A DNA stretch of 64,000 nucleotides from positions 114,464,226 through 114,528,225 of the forward strand of contig NC_088780.1 in assembly GCF_958450345.1 (NCBI RefSeq). The letters run 5' to 3'. Under the pieces are notes generated by a model that saw nothing but the letters and a program-made list of their open reading frames with translations, was not told where the DNA came from and made no database searches. Source of the DNA: Calliphora vicina. Lineage: Eukaryota > Arthropoda > Insecta > Diptera > Calliphoridae. The first letter of the stretch is position 1; every line of letters starts with the position of its first letter. Of the stretch, positions 12,243 through 23,402 are shown in pieces. The position numbers and the translations under genes are program-made.

Positions 12243-13426
12243 CTTTTTGATCGTCCATACAAATCGACCCAGCCTAATTCATATATATGTCATTCAGTCT
12301 TAAAAACATTTCGATGATCCAGTGAACTTATTTGTAGTTTACACCAAGAGAAATACAGACCCTTCACAATGCACAGATGGTCATAATCATTGTGAATTTT
12401 ATGCAACTAGAGAAGCGAGACTTTGGGACCGCTAATGCAGTGGGGGTTTTGGTCATTCACAATTCATGTTGAGCCTTTGGTGCAATGTATAAACAATCCA
12501 TGATTATTGAAACAAATTTACTTAATTTTACAATTATTGCAGCTCAAATGGCAAATGGCAATTATATTTTCAAAGGTCATATAAAGAAGATCAAAGGACT
12601 TTAAACTTAATGCTAGAATATAGGGGTTGAAAACATAAATAATACTCAAACGAACAATTATCTATTAAATAGGGTGCCATAAAAGGATACCATGTCCTAT
12701 AAGTATTTTTCTTTCACTTGTTTTCCATATGATGCATTACGAGTACATGAGTATGTGTTTTTAGGTTGCTTATTTCTTTTGTCATTTTCTTCTCTTACAT
12801 ACTTTATATGCAAATTTCTAATTCTAAGTTGACAATGAATACAAATGATGATGGACCATTGAAGTGCTTATTTACATGCAGTATTGTTGCTCTTGTCGTT
12901 GTTGTAAAAAACATACAAATGAAAAACCATCTCTAGTCTAAAGATGTGAAAAGTTGGTACAAAAAACAAAAATTATGTTTGTTGAATTTGAAATTCTAGT
13001 TTATGTCTTGTCATCTACTTTTTCGAAACGAATGAATGAATGAATGATATTCACAGTTCAAGTGTCATTATTGTCAGACTCATACAACATACTAAATAAA
13101 CAAGTCTATATAATTGTAAATTTCAGTAAGAAGCAAATTACTTTAGGGCTACATTTTTTCCCATTCTTCTTATTTAAGTTTAAAAGTACTTAGATTTTTC
13201 AACATGCCTAAATATGTGACTATAAAAAGTCATAAAGACTAATTAAAAGCCTTTTTTTAAAAGTTGAAGAGAATTTTCATGAAAATTTCTGAATTTCATG
13301 AAAATTTTCGAATTTTCATGGTGTTTATAGAGCCTTAGACTTTTCGAAAGGTTTTTAAAAATTTTTTTTTGGAAATTTGTTTTATTATTTTAAAATCTAA
13401 AATGTTATTGATATGGGGTAGAACTA
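12243..13426. other. noncoding intron sequence
   Basis: No gene or repeat recognised apart from a local ATGAAAATTT-type repetition at about 13275-13320. Confidence 0.35.
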
Positions 13427-13563
13427 GAAGCGTAACTGAGAATAAAATATATTAAAAATTGTTACTATCCCAAATTGTATGGGTAACACAACAACAAAAT
13501 ACATTGATTTACATGTATTTTGTTGTTGCGAGACTTAGGTTTTGTGCCACTCAGTAACGCTCC
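13427..13563. repeat. small inverted-repeat element with inner hairpin
   Basis: Outer imperfect inverted repeat (GAAGCGTAACTGAG against CTCAGTAACGCTCC) encloses a perfect 16-bp stem, CAACAACAAAATACAT, with arms 13489-13504 and 13513-13528 and an 8-nt loop. Possibly a very short MITE. Confidence 0.45.
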
Positions 13564-14076
13564 TATTTATATTTTATTCTATGCTTATTGATTTAAAATT
13601 TTGGGGAGTTTCTTTTAAACAATTCTAAAAAATATTTGAATAAAATTTCCTTGTCGTTTCTTTGGAAAAATCACTTTATTCCAAGTGTGTGCGTTTATGT
13701 GAGTTAGCGTAATTGTTGTGTCATTGAAAACCTCAATTTAATTTCCTATTATCGTTGTAAGATGCTCGTTGTAACAAGTGCACTTCATTAAAATGAGAAA
13801 TTACATACAATAAGCGTGTCTAATTTAAATTAAATATATTTTTTATTGTTACCACTATCAACAGTAACAAAACGAAGAAATATATGTGTATATTCAAACA
13901 ACAAAAGAATAACTCATTCACGCACATACATATGGGCATCTCCACGAGAATGACAACCACGACTGAAAAAACAAAACCCTTGGAAATTTTTTTCAAGGTG
14001 ATTTCAATAGGAGAAAACACTAAAATGTTACTAGGTGAAAGTATTTAGAGCTTATTACAACATTTTAAGGGCAAAA

Positions 14077-14336
14077 ATAATAGTTTAAACTGACTATATT
14101 TAATTTTTTAACTTAATTGGTATGTTTTAGGCTAAGATTGCAGCGAAAAATCAGCATGTAGTATGAAATAAATTTGTATCTAATTGTGTTTTGCTATTAT
14201 CAATTTATATTCGGTTTTATTGACACCGAATATATAAAATGCCAAATTATTTTTCAGATACTTTTATTTTTAGAAAATATATTCCACTATATAGGCGTAC
14301 AAATGTCACGTACAATAGCATGGAATTGCCCATATG
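14077..14336 (+). repeat. dispersed repeat family X, copy 2
   Basis: Carries both the 5' phrases shared with 5100-5450 (AATAGTTTAAACTGACTATA) and the 3' phrases shared with 54236-54407 (AGGCGTACAAATG, CATGGAATTGCCCATAT). It therefore links the two other copies into one family. Confidence 0.65.
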
Positions 14337-14437
14337 TACATATGTATATAAATAGTACAATCATACGCTTATGTACGCTTGAATACATTCAAATAAATAT
14401 ATCTGTGTTTTAAAACTCGCACACCTACATATCGTTA

Positions 14438-14574
14438 CCTTAATATAGAAAGGCCCTAACTTGTGTTTTTTTGAAGTCGAGATTTTTTGGCTAAATATGA
14501 TATACCATTTATCGAAATAAACGAAAATCTGGGCTTACAAAAACAACACGAGTTAGGGCGTTTCTATATTAAGG
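14438..14574. mobile_element. TA-flanked MITE (Tc1/mariner type), copy 1
   Basis: Inverted ends CCTTAATATAGAAAGGCCCT and the reverse of AGGGCGTTTCTATATTAAGG, flanked by TA on both sides (14436-14437, 14575-14576). Length 137 bp. The same termini bound a longer copy at 47172-47415. TA duplication and the MITE structure suggest Tc1/mariner mobilisation; superfamily is inferred. Confidence 0.7.
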
Positions 14575-14576
14575 TA

Positions 14577-17100
14577 ACGATATATATACTAATATACATG
14601 CATGTATATGTATTTATATTACAAATTTAATACTTAACAATGTAAAGATACATACAAAAGATGAAAAAACATCAGTAGAAAGTGACTGTCATTTACAATG
14701 TTTGTAAGATGCTCTACAGTCGGCAACAGGACTATGTTGGCAACAGCTGCATATAGCTGTTAATTTCTCACTTTGACATTAATTTTAACTACCAGTTTTA
14801 GTACTCTTTAGAGATATGACAACATTTATTCTGAATATGTTCTTCTTCAGAAGAACTATCATCAAATTAGTTTTTTTTCTTACTTCGTTGCTAAGACCTA
14901 AATCATAAACATTTCCCAGAAATAATTTGAATATTTGATCGTCATTAAGATTTCTCCATTTTGGATGTCAGATAATGTACAAAACAGAACCATATTCTTT
15001 GCACAAAATAAGTTATTAAAAATGGCGTCAGTACGATCATTACATGAAAATAACTATGAATTTCAGAATATGATATTTAATATGAACAACTGTAATATTC
15101 GTTACATTAAAATAGAATAAATAGAAAAAAAATTACTTTTACCTTTTGCAATGTTTAGCAATAAAAATGAAATGTATAAACACGATAATGTATTAAATGA
15201 TATTATCACTTTTGTTTCTAATTGTTAGATTTAAATTTATAAAGTAGTTAACAAAGTTAATTTGACATGTTTATTATCAAACACTTTCCTAAAAGATTCG
15301 AGTTTGTATGATATATCTAAAAACTTTTAGTTTTTATGGAAAAATTTTGTGTAGAAAAAGCTTTATTTTATAAACATTTATTTATAATTTTTGCATACAC
15401 TAGAAAAAATGCAAGTGTACCAAATTGCAATAGTGTTAGTATATTGTTGCAATTAAATATTTTGTTTAACAATCTAAAAAGTCGACTTTTATCGACTATT
15501 CGACTTTTATGGAATATTCGACTTTTGAGATAACTAATCGATTGTTCGACTTTTTTCCTACCAAAAAGCTGCTTACCTCGTACCTACAAAATTTAAACAA
15601 AATTGCCAAACTAGTACTTGAATATGCTTATGATATGATATATAATTTTTAGTTCAAGGAAAAATTTGAACATTTTTTTTTAATTTTTAAGCCCTCTCCA
15701 AACTATCTAAAAATGAAAAGCCCAGATTTTAAAAAATGTACTATTTTTGAAAGGGCCTACTATTTAATGTTTAAAAAACTAATTTTTTTGAAACATATTT
15801 TTCCCGTTTTAGAAATTTTGTCCTTAATTAACCCATTAACTAAACAACCTTTCGATCTACAATATATAAGTTCCAAATTTTATTACTATATCTTTTTCTG
15901 TTCGAATTTAAAATGTTTCTTCACGGAAAATCACAAAATTATTTTTTATGCTAAATGTTAGTCTGAAATTTAATAGGATACATTTATCTTATATTAATAA
16001 GATACCAACAAGCATTGCCTTATCTTGAAATTTGTGATGTTTTAGAGCTCTTAGGGGTCCAATTCTCTTATATCAGACGTTATGTTTTCTCCTAGAAACA
16101 TATACTAAATCTATTTCAGCCCTAAGAATATTTTTTCCATAAGAGAAATAACATGAAGAAACATACAAAATATGCCCTGTTTTAGATGTTCGGAATTTGG
16201 ATGAGTGTAGGAACCAAATAATTGTAGGAAACTGTTTTCTGTTTTATATGAAATTTTATCAGATATACAATAGATATTTTTAAAAAATGTTCCGACTTAA
16301 GGGACCTACCTTAAGTCGGTAAAAAGTAAACCAAAAAAAGTTGAACGAAAATTAAAAAAATCAAAATAAATATATTTGGATCTAAAAGGCTCCTTGTTTA
16401 ACTCACGATACATCTCTTCTATTGTGAGATAAGCAAGGAGTTCCTCATCGTAGTACAGTGAATAGGAATTTATCCAAGTTTTCCAATTAGTTACTAGACT
16501 GGCCCAAATTATCCGTGGTGGGGAGAATTTTTACCTAACTATCATTTAGAAAATGCAGTAGCAATAGGATCCGAAGATCATTAGAAGATTCTTATTTGAC
16601 TTGGTGTTACTTGTTTAGTGATAGAAACGCATCCATTATAATCTTTATGCAAATTATTTTGAATGCATTGAAATGTAGCAATCTACTATGTCTGATTACA
16701 CATACATTTTAAATTACTTCCTAACTTTTCTTTAAGTCAACGAATTTTGATGTTTAGAAACAATAAAAAACATTCCTTCTCTACACCCCTTTCTCACGTT
16801 TAAGTCACAAACATTCATTTAGTTGTACTTGTATCAGTATCTCAGTATATTTATTCAGATGTTTTTAAGTTTTATTTATACTTATATCTATATGTATTTA
16901 TTTTTTTCTCACACTGTTAAAACGCTTCAATGAAGCTGTCTTCTTTACAACACATCCCAACTAACTGTACATAGGATTAATATGCTTTTGCCACATACTC
17001 GCCTTAGTATAATGGGATAGAGGGTGTGAGAAAGAGTGTGTTGAAGGATGTGCTACTTACATATACACGTATTCATTTTCAAGTATTTACTTCCTGTCAC
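14577..17100. other. noncoding intron sequence left of element 1
   Basis: A short run with four TCGACTTTT-type repeats is at 15478-15550. The small ORFs at 14935, 15336 and 15713 are AT-rich frames without domains. No gene recognised. Confidence 0.4.
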
Positions 17101-17104
17101 ATAC

Positions 17105-19911
17105 TGTAATGTACAATCGAATAAATACATATTCAATGCTTTATGAGTTAACTTTTTACTAATAAAATTTAAGTGAACTACGGGAGCCTTTGTTTTGCCA
17201 CTAGCGGTCAGCCGGTGTGGGGGGGTTCATGTTCAACATAAATTTCTACTCATATAGATATCCTTATACATAAAAAATTGTTATAGACTCCCTGATTAAT
17301 ATTAACTGATCGATTAATTAATAAGATGACAAATTGACCGGAATTCATAATCAGTAATTAAAATATATTCTAACGACTTAATAAACTCTCATATTTCATT
17401 TATCCCAAGCTGTTGACTGGGATAATCGCCTCAATACCCGCCCTTCCAAACGATCTTACGGCAGCAATTTCATTTAAGATCCCTTACTAACACCACACTT
17501 ACTTTCTCATTTCATTAACGAAAACTTTTCAAAATACTTTAAAGTTCCATAATTCAAATACAATTTATTCAATTAATTTCGAGAAAAAACATATTGTCAG
17601 CTAACATTAGTTATGCTGCTAAAATTCGCAAAAAATATCAGATATGTGTAACGAGATACGAAATTTAATAATTATAATAATAATGAAATATAGATAAAAA
17701 AATATAATAATAGAAATGCATATCAATTACTAATAATAATAGTATGCTAATTAATTTGATTAATTTTAATAGTACTTATGTACTCATTTAATTGGAATCT
17801 ACTGTGTGAATAAAATACAATAATCAATGAAGAGATATTAATAATTTTGTTCTTTTTTTTTTTGTTTTTATTTCTTTGTTTGGTTTTGAATATTCAAATA
17901 TTACTTGTGCATAAAACAAGAGTGCATTAGAAAAGAAAGATAAAAAAATAATTCGTTTTGTTTCTTGTTGTTTTGATTTTTTTGAATTGCTTTTGTTTAA
18001 TTTATTTTTGTTGGATCACTTTCGATTTAATTGTAAAATACAAAAGTGCGTAAGAAAATAAAGAACAAAAAAAAACAATTCGTTTTGTTTCTTCTTCTTC
18101 TTTAACTTTGATAATTTGCTTTATTTTTGTTGGATTACTTTTGATTTAATTTTAAAATACAAGAGTGCGTAAGAAGACAAAAAACAATTCGTTTTGGTTT
18201 TGGTTCTTCTTTAACTTTGTTATTTCAACAGTAATCCCTACTAAAGCAAGGTATAACTAAAAGACAATTTGATTATTGTACTTTATCAACTACAGATTTA
18301 GATATGATTTAAATTTAATAAAATAACTAATGCAAAACAGATTATAATATTAAATAAGATAATTGTTATGAGACTCACCAACTTAAACTGGAACCGCCGA
18401 ATGATGAGGCCTCGTCAAACTGCTGTTATTGGTTTTTTTAAAAATTGTGGATGTTAATTTAGTTTTGCATTTCATTAGTTTAAAATATGATTCCAATAGT
18501 TTGTAACTTATCTTAGCTTAAAAAGAAGGCTTAATTAGAAATGTAATTATACTGCGATATTTTGTGTGCAATATAGGTTAAGTTTTTCTTATGTTCTTTT
18601 AAAGTTCTTTTGGTAAAGTGTTTTAGGTTTTAAATATCACTATATTTTATAATGTAATTTTAATTAAAATTAGGCAAATAGTTATATATAATAATGTAAG
18701 TTTTTTAGATAAGAATTTAAATTCAGTTTTGAGTTTTATTAATAGTTTGAAATGTAGATTAAATTTTCTCACTTATATGATCACTTTGTCACTATATGAA
18801 TACCATTAATTTTTAGCTTTAATTATTTAGAAATTTTAGGATCAAAATATTTCAATCTTTATTTTCAAAAAGTGAAAATAAATATGCTTTTAAAAAAAAC
18901 TTAACCTGGCACAATCTTACGGAATTTATTTTTAAAGTAAGTCAGGAGTTTATTGACTCAGTTCTGGGTGTCTGAGGTGAAATATATATCAGGATTTGGA
19001 GCTATTCTCAGATGTCTTCTTTGGTTACTTCCACAGATTAGGTTTTCTTCTAATTTATTGAAAAATTAGTTCTTTTATAATTTATATTTGTAACTTTTTC
19101 TTATGTTTCCACGTTATTTGATATTTGTATTTCTTGTCTTAGCTGTTGCCTCGCTGGTATATTTATAACAATGACTATCAGCAATACACTTGGTGATGTG
19201 AGATTAGTTTTTTTGAGTATAACTCCGAAAAAATTGGTTACAGTGGTGGCAAAAGAAAGGTCCTCCACTGTATTTATTTGATAAAGTGTGATGTTCTATA
19301 GTTGGGTTTACTTTTTGGGTATGGAGATTTAACAAACTATCTCAACACTGACTTCCAAGATATATTAAGGTTATGTTGAACCTTTGGATTAGGTGATAGG
19401 TAAACCAATGTGTCTATTTAAATGGGTATTAAATATTTAAATTAACTACATACATATGTATTAGTTTCTTTGAAATAATTACCTTAAATTGGGTGTAAAT
19501 TAGAATTTATAAAATAAAATTTGAAAATATATAGATGACTTAAACGAATTTTAAGACCACTTTGCTCGTTGAAGTACAAATTAGAAAAGAACGGAAAATA
19601 ATTGGGTTATGAAAACCATGCTTTTAATTCGTGTCTTCGTAAATCTTGAGTGCGTCGGTATGCGTTGATATGCGTTTTAATGCGTCAAACACCAAATTGT
19701 GGTTTTCAATGTTGTTAACTATATTGTGACAATAAATACAACAGTGTGAGGTGAAATACTAACTACACAAATCATTTCCGTTAAAATTTAAAATAATTTC
19801 AATAAGTATTTTATAAAAAAAAATTTCCTATTTAGCGATAAAATTTCAAATATTTTATAAATGTTTGTGCAACTTAATGAAGAATATTATTATCAATAAT
19901 CGTCTATTACA
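17105..19911 (-). repeat. element 1 3' LTR (2807 bp)
   Basis: Terminal TGTAAT...ATTACA. Carries no ORF of note. Contains about three tandem units of roughly 123 bp at 17917-18215, each with AGAGTGC.TWAGAA followed by AATTCGTTTTG. A GC-richer island around 18379-18425 (element sense) ends at a consensus 5' splice site, GTTG|GTGAGT. Confidence 0.93.
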
Positions 19912-19964
19912 AACCATATAATTTTGGTTTTTTAAACAACAAAATTAGACGGAAAAAACGATTA

Positions 19965-22900
19965 TTAACGTCGAATATCCTTTGCGTGAAACGTTCCGAT
20001 AATTTTGCCATCCAGTTCCTCCAAAATATAGCAATTCTTCCCTATTCTTTCCCGTATTCTGGCCTTTAGAAACATAGGTGATAATTTTGAATTATAATTT
20101 TTCGCAAAACTGCTCTGAGAGAAGTTTCTGCGGAAAACTTCCTGTCCTACGGTATATTGTACAGGTCTAGCTCTCAAATTGTAGTTATGTTTGTTAATTT
20201 CATATGAGTTTCTAATATTTTTTTTAATATTCTTTCTAAGCAAAGTCAAACTATCATCCTTAGTAAGGGGATTTAATGGTTCGTCCAATAGTTTCAGTTT
20301 CCGCAACAATTCATAGGATGAGCCATGCGTTATCATATCCATACCAAATAACGTATGGTAGGGAGAGCATTTAATGCTTTGGTGATATGTGTTTCTTAAC
20401 GAACAGCTAATAGAACTAATGTTCTCATCCCAATCCCGGTGATCATGCTTTAAAAATGAACGAATCCCTGATATTATGGAACGGTTAACGCGTTCTGACG
20501 CATTTGCCTGCGGAGAATACAATGCTGTAAGAGTATGAGTAATTCCTAACTTAGTTAAAAAGACTTCAAATTCGTTTGCCCTAAACTGTGATCCATTATC
20601 TGTTACAACAAACTCTGGCACTCCATATACGTGAATGATATTACTTAACAGAAAATTTTGTATGGACTTGGACGTAAATTTTCGAAGTGGGCACAGCCAA
20701 TGAAATTTAGAAAAATGATCCAACACGATAAGAAGCCCTATATGACCATTTTTGCTTCTAGGGTAGGGTCCTAAAAGGTCTATGTATAATCGCTGGAAGG
20801 GTCTGTTAGAAACTGTTGGCTGACCCATTTCTGGTTTTAAAATCGCATTTGGTGCTTTAATTTGCTTGCAAACTTCACAGTTGCGAACAAAATCACGAAC
20901 ATTGGTAACTACCCCTGGCCAATATAAGTTTCTTCTTATAAGGTCCAGCGTCTTTGCCATCCCACCGTGTATAGTAATGGTTTCATGTACTTTTTTTATT
21001 ACTTCGGATCTTAGTTGCATTGGCACCCATAATTTCCAGGACTTTTGGTCTTCGTCTACGTCTCCAGTATAATGACATGTACGAATGTATACAAAATTAT
21101 CGATGACCTTTATATCAGGATATTTTTCCGCATTTTTAGATATTGTTTCTCTAAGATCTTGATATTCTGAATCATTAAAATGGGGCGAGTTTAAATCTAT
21201 TTCTGGTTCTAATAAATGTATATCGGAAATTTCCGCACAATGAACTCTGCTCAACGCATCCGGTACTATGTGGTCTTTACCCTTACGATGGCTTATGGTG
21301 AAGTTATAAGCCTGTAACTTAAGCACCCATCGAGCCAATCTACCTGAGAGATCGGACTGTTTCATGAGCCACACTAGAGATGAGTGGTCCGTAATGACCT
21401 CAAACTCCTGGAGTTCTAGGTAGCAGCGAAATTTTTTGATGGCTTCGATGGCGGCTAGGCACTCCCTCTCCGTCACACTATAATTGCGCTGAGAGGTGTT
21501 TAATTTTTTTGACATATAAGCAATAGGCTTCTCCGATGCGTTTTCATCCAATTGGACCAGGACAGCTCCGATCCCGTAGTCACTAGCATCGCAGTGCAAA
21601 TAAAATTTCTTAGTGAAATCTGGATTTGAAAGGACGGGAGTTGATGTAAGCAAGGACTTAATTTTCTCGAAAGCCTGTTGTGCCTCTGGCGTCCAATTAA
21701 ACTTACGCTTTGTCGAAAGAACCTCGGTTATAGGATAGACTTCAGTAGAAAAATTCTCTATAAACCTGCGGTACCATCCCGCAATACCCAGGAATCCACG
21801 CACCTGCTTAAGGTTCTTCGGCGTAGGCCATTTCTGAATTGCCTCCACCTTCTCCGGATCTGTTTTTATTCCACCATGCCCTATGACAAATCCTAAATAT
21901 TTTACTTGGGTTACACAAAAAGCACTTTTGGAAATATTTAGAGTTAGGTTAGCTCTTCGAAATTGTTCTGCTATTCTAACTAGGGTAGCTAAATGTGATT
22001 GGAAATCCTCTGAGACAATGATGAGGTCATCAAGATAACCAAATACGCAATTACGGAGGTCCGGGGGAATAAGTTGGTCCATAAGACGGCACATTGTTTG
22101 GGGAGCTGTACAGAGGCCAAAGGGCATGACAACAAATTGGTACAGCGGTCTTCCCGGTACCGTGAAGGCTGTCAGGGCTTTTGACTCATCGGAAAGGCCG
22201 ATCTGCCAATACGCGTCTTTCAAATCCAGCTTCGAGATTATATTAGCTTTTGGCAATCTAGAGAAAATGCCTTCGATGTTAGGTAAAGGGTATGCGTCTT
22301 TTCTTGTCACTTGATTCAGTTTTCTAGCATCTAAACATAGTCTAATTTTATTTGGTTTTATCACTAATCGCATAGGGGAACTCCATGCTGAAGTAGATTC
22401 TTCTATTACCCCTAATTCTAACATTCTATCAATTTCTTGGTATATTAGTTTTTCAACAGCAGGGGATACGGGATAAAACCTTTGTTTTATGGGTTTCGCA
22501 TCTCCCACGTCAATTTCATGTCTAATTAGTGTTGTTTTCCCTAGGCCTTGATGCTCAAAATTAGGGAAAAGATTTATAATAGCATTTAAATGCTGACCCT
22601 GTGTGACGGTTAGGGGGTATTTATGTTCGTCTGGTTTAGCACACTTCTCTAAAGGTTCGGACAAAAGAACGGACGATCTTTGTAAATCGGATAATTCTGA
22701 TAAGTTGCGGTCTAAAGTATTACATACGGATGGAATTGACATAATTGCCGAATCAAAAATCTCTGCGGCCAGTTTGAATACCTTCCAAAAGTCTAAGCCT
22801 AAAATTACTCTCTGTTCAATGGATGGAACTATTAAAAATTTTACTTTCTGAATTTGATCCCTAAATGAGACATCAACGTCTAACATACCTATCGTTCTTT

Positions 22901-23402
22901 GAACCCTACCATCAGCAGTTTTCACGGATGTTTTTAAAGGATGAAAATTAGGACAATTGCAAAAATTATGGGTGGCCAAATTTGAACCAATACATGAAAC
23001 GTTGGCACCTGTATCAAGTAATCCATACTCTTCAAATTCTAAAAATTTAATTTTTGCATAAAACCGCTTATCATTTTCGTTGTTAATAATACTGGATATA
23101 ATAAATTTAGATATGGTTTTTCGAGATCTGAAATATTGTCTTAGACGCAGTGTAGATCGTTTGGGTTTCTTCATAGGGCACGCGGACAACGAATCATTAT
23201 TAAAAATTTTGTTACGAACAGCAATATATTCTCTGAGTCTTTCGTGATAAGGTTTATAAGGATGAAAGCTACGATTAATTTGTGGATTGTCAGTCTGAGA
23301 ATGGTTTAGAATTTTAACGTTTGGATTAGAAATAAGTTTAGTCTGAGAATTTGTTTGAATAGCAAACTTTTCATCAATTAGTTTTTTGAAACGGCTATTT
23401 TT
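19965..23402 (-). CDS. pol: element 1 Pol (protease, reverse transcriptase, RNase H, integrase)
   Basis: Expressed by -1 frameshifting at 23381-23387; the open frame from 23402 to the TAA at 19965 is intact. Domains in order: retropepsin with LLDTGANVSCIG near 23010; RT with LDLKDAYWQIGL and the catalytic FGYLDDL near 22035; RNase H with LHCDASDYGIG near 21590 and DHSSLVWL; a His/Cys zinc domain (H..H, then CEVCKQIK) near 20990-20865; integrase catalytic residues D in YIDLLG (about 20780), D in TDNGSQF (20600) and E in NASERVNR (20495), spaced D,D34E. The C-terminus has a chromatin-side tail with RIRERIGKN and HAKDIRR. No internal stop or frameshift was seen. Pol copies the RNA into DNA and inserts it. 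The 188-nt stretch before the first long-ORF codon is open and encodes the gag-protease linker. Confidence 0.95.
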   Translation of the reverse strand, partial: KNSRFKKLIDEKFAIQTNSQTKLISNPNVKILNHSQTDNPQINRSFHPYKPYHERLREYIAVRNKIFNNDSLSACPMKKPKRSTLRLRQYFRSRKTISKFIISSIINNENDKRFYAKIKFLEFEEYGLLDTGANVSCIGSNLATHNFCNCPNFHPLKTSVKTADGRVQRTIGMLDVDVSFRDQIQKVKFLIVPSIEQRVILGLDFWKVFKLAAEIFDSAIMSIPSVCNTLDRNLSELSDLQRSSVLLSEPLEKCAKPDEHKYPLTVTQGQHLNAIINLFPNFEHQGLGKTTLIRHEIDVGDAKPIKQRFYPVSPAVEKLIYQEIDRMLELGVIEESTSAWSSPMRLVIKPNKIRLCLDARKLNQVTRKDAYPLPNIEGIFSRLPKANIISKLDLKDAYWQIGLSDESKALTAFTVPGRPLYQFVVMPFGLCTAPQTMCRLMDQLIPPDLRNCVFGYLDDLIIVSEDFQSHLATLVRIAEQFRRANLTLNISKSAFCVTQVKYLGFVIGHGGIKTDPEKVEAIQKWPTPKNLKQVRGFLGIAGWYRRFIENFSTEVYPITEVLSTKRKFNWTPEAQQAFEKIKSLLTSTPVLSNPDFTKKFYLHCDASDYGIGAVLVQLDENASEKPIAYMSKKLNTSQRNYSVTERECLAAIEAIKKFRCYLELQEFEVITDHSSLVWLMKQSDLSGRLARWVLKLQAYNFTISHRKGKDHIVPDALSRVHCAEISDIHLLEPEIDLNSPHFNDSEYQDLRETISKNAEKYPDIKVIDNFVYIRTCHYTGDVDEDQKSWKLWVPMQLRSEVIKKVHETITIHGGMAKTLDLIRRNLYWPGVVTNVRDFVRNCEVCKQIKAPNAILKPEMGQPTVSNRPFQRLYIDLLGPYPRSKNGHIGLLIVLDHFSKFHWLCPLRKFTSKSIQNFLLSNIIHVYGVPEFVVTDNGSQFRANEFEVFLTKLGITHTLTALYSPQANASERVNRSIISGIRSFLKHDHRDWDENISSISCSLRNTYHQSIKCSPYHTLFGMDMITHGSSYELLRKLKLLDEPLNPLTKDDSLTLLRKNIKKNIRNSYEINKHNYNLRARPVQYTVGQEVFRRNFSQSSFAKNYNSKLSPMFLKARIRERIGKNCYILEELDGKIIGTFHAKDIRR

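Noticed and set aside
20866..22851. Short plus-strand frames across element 1 pol
   Set aside because: Antisense shadows of the intact pol gene.
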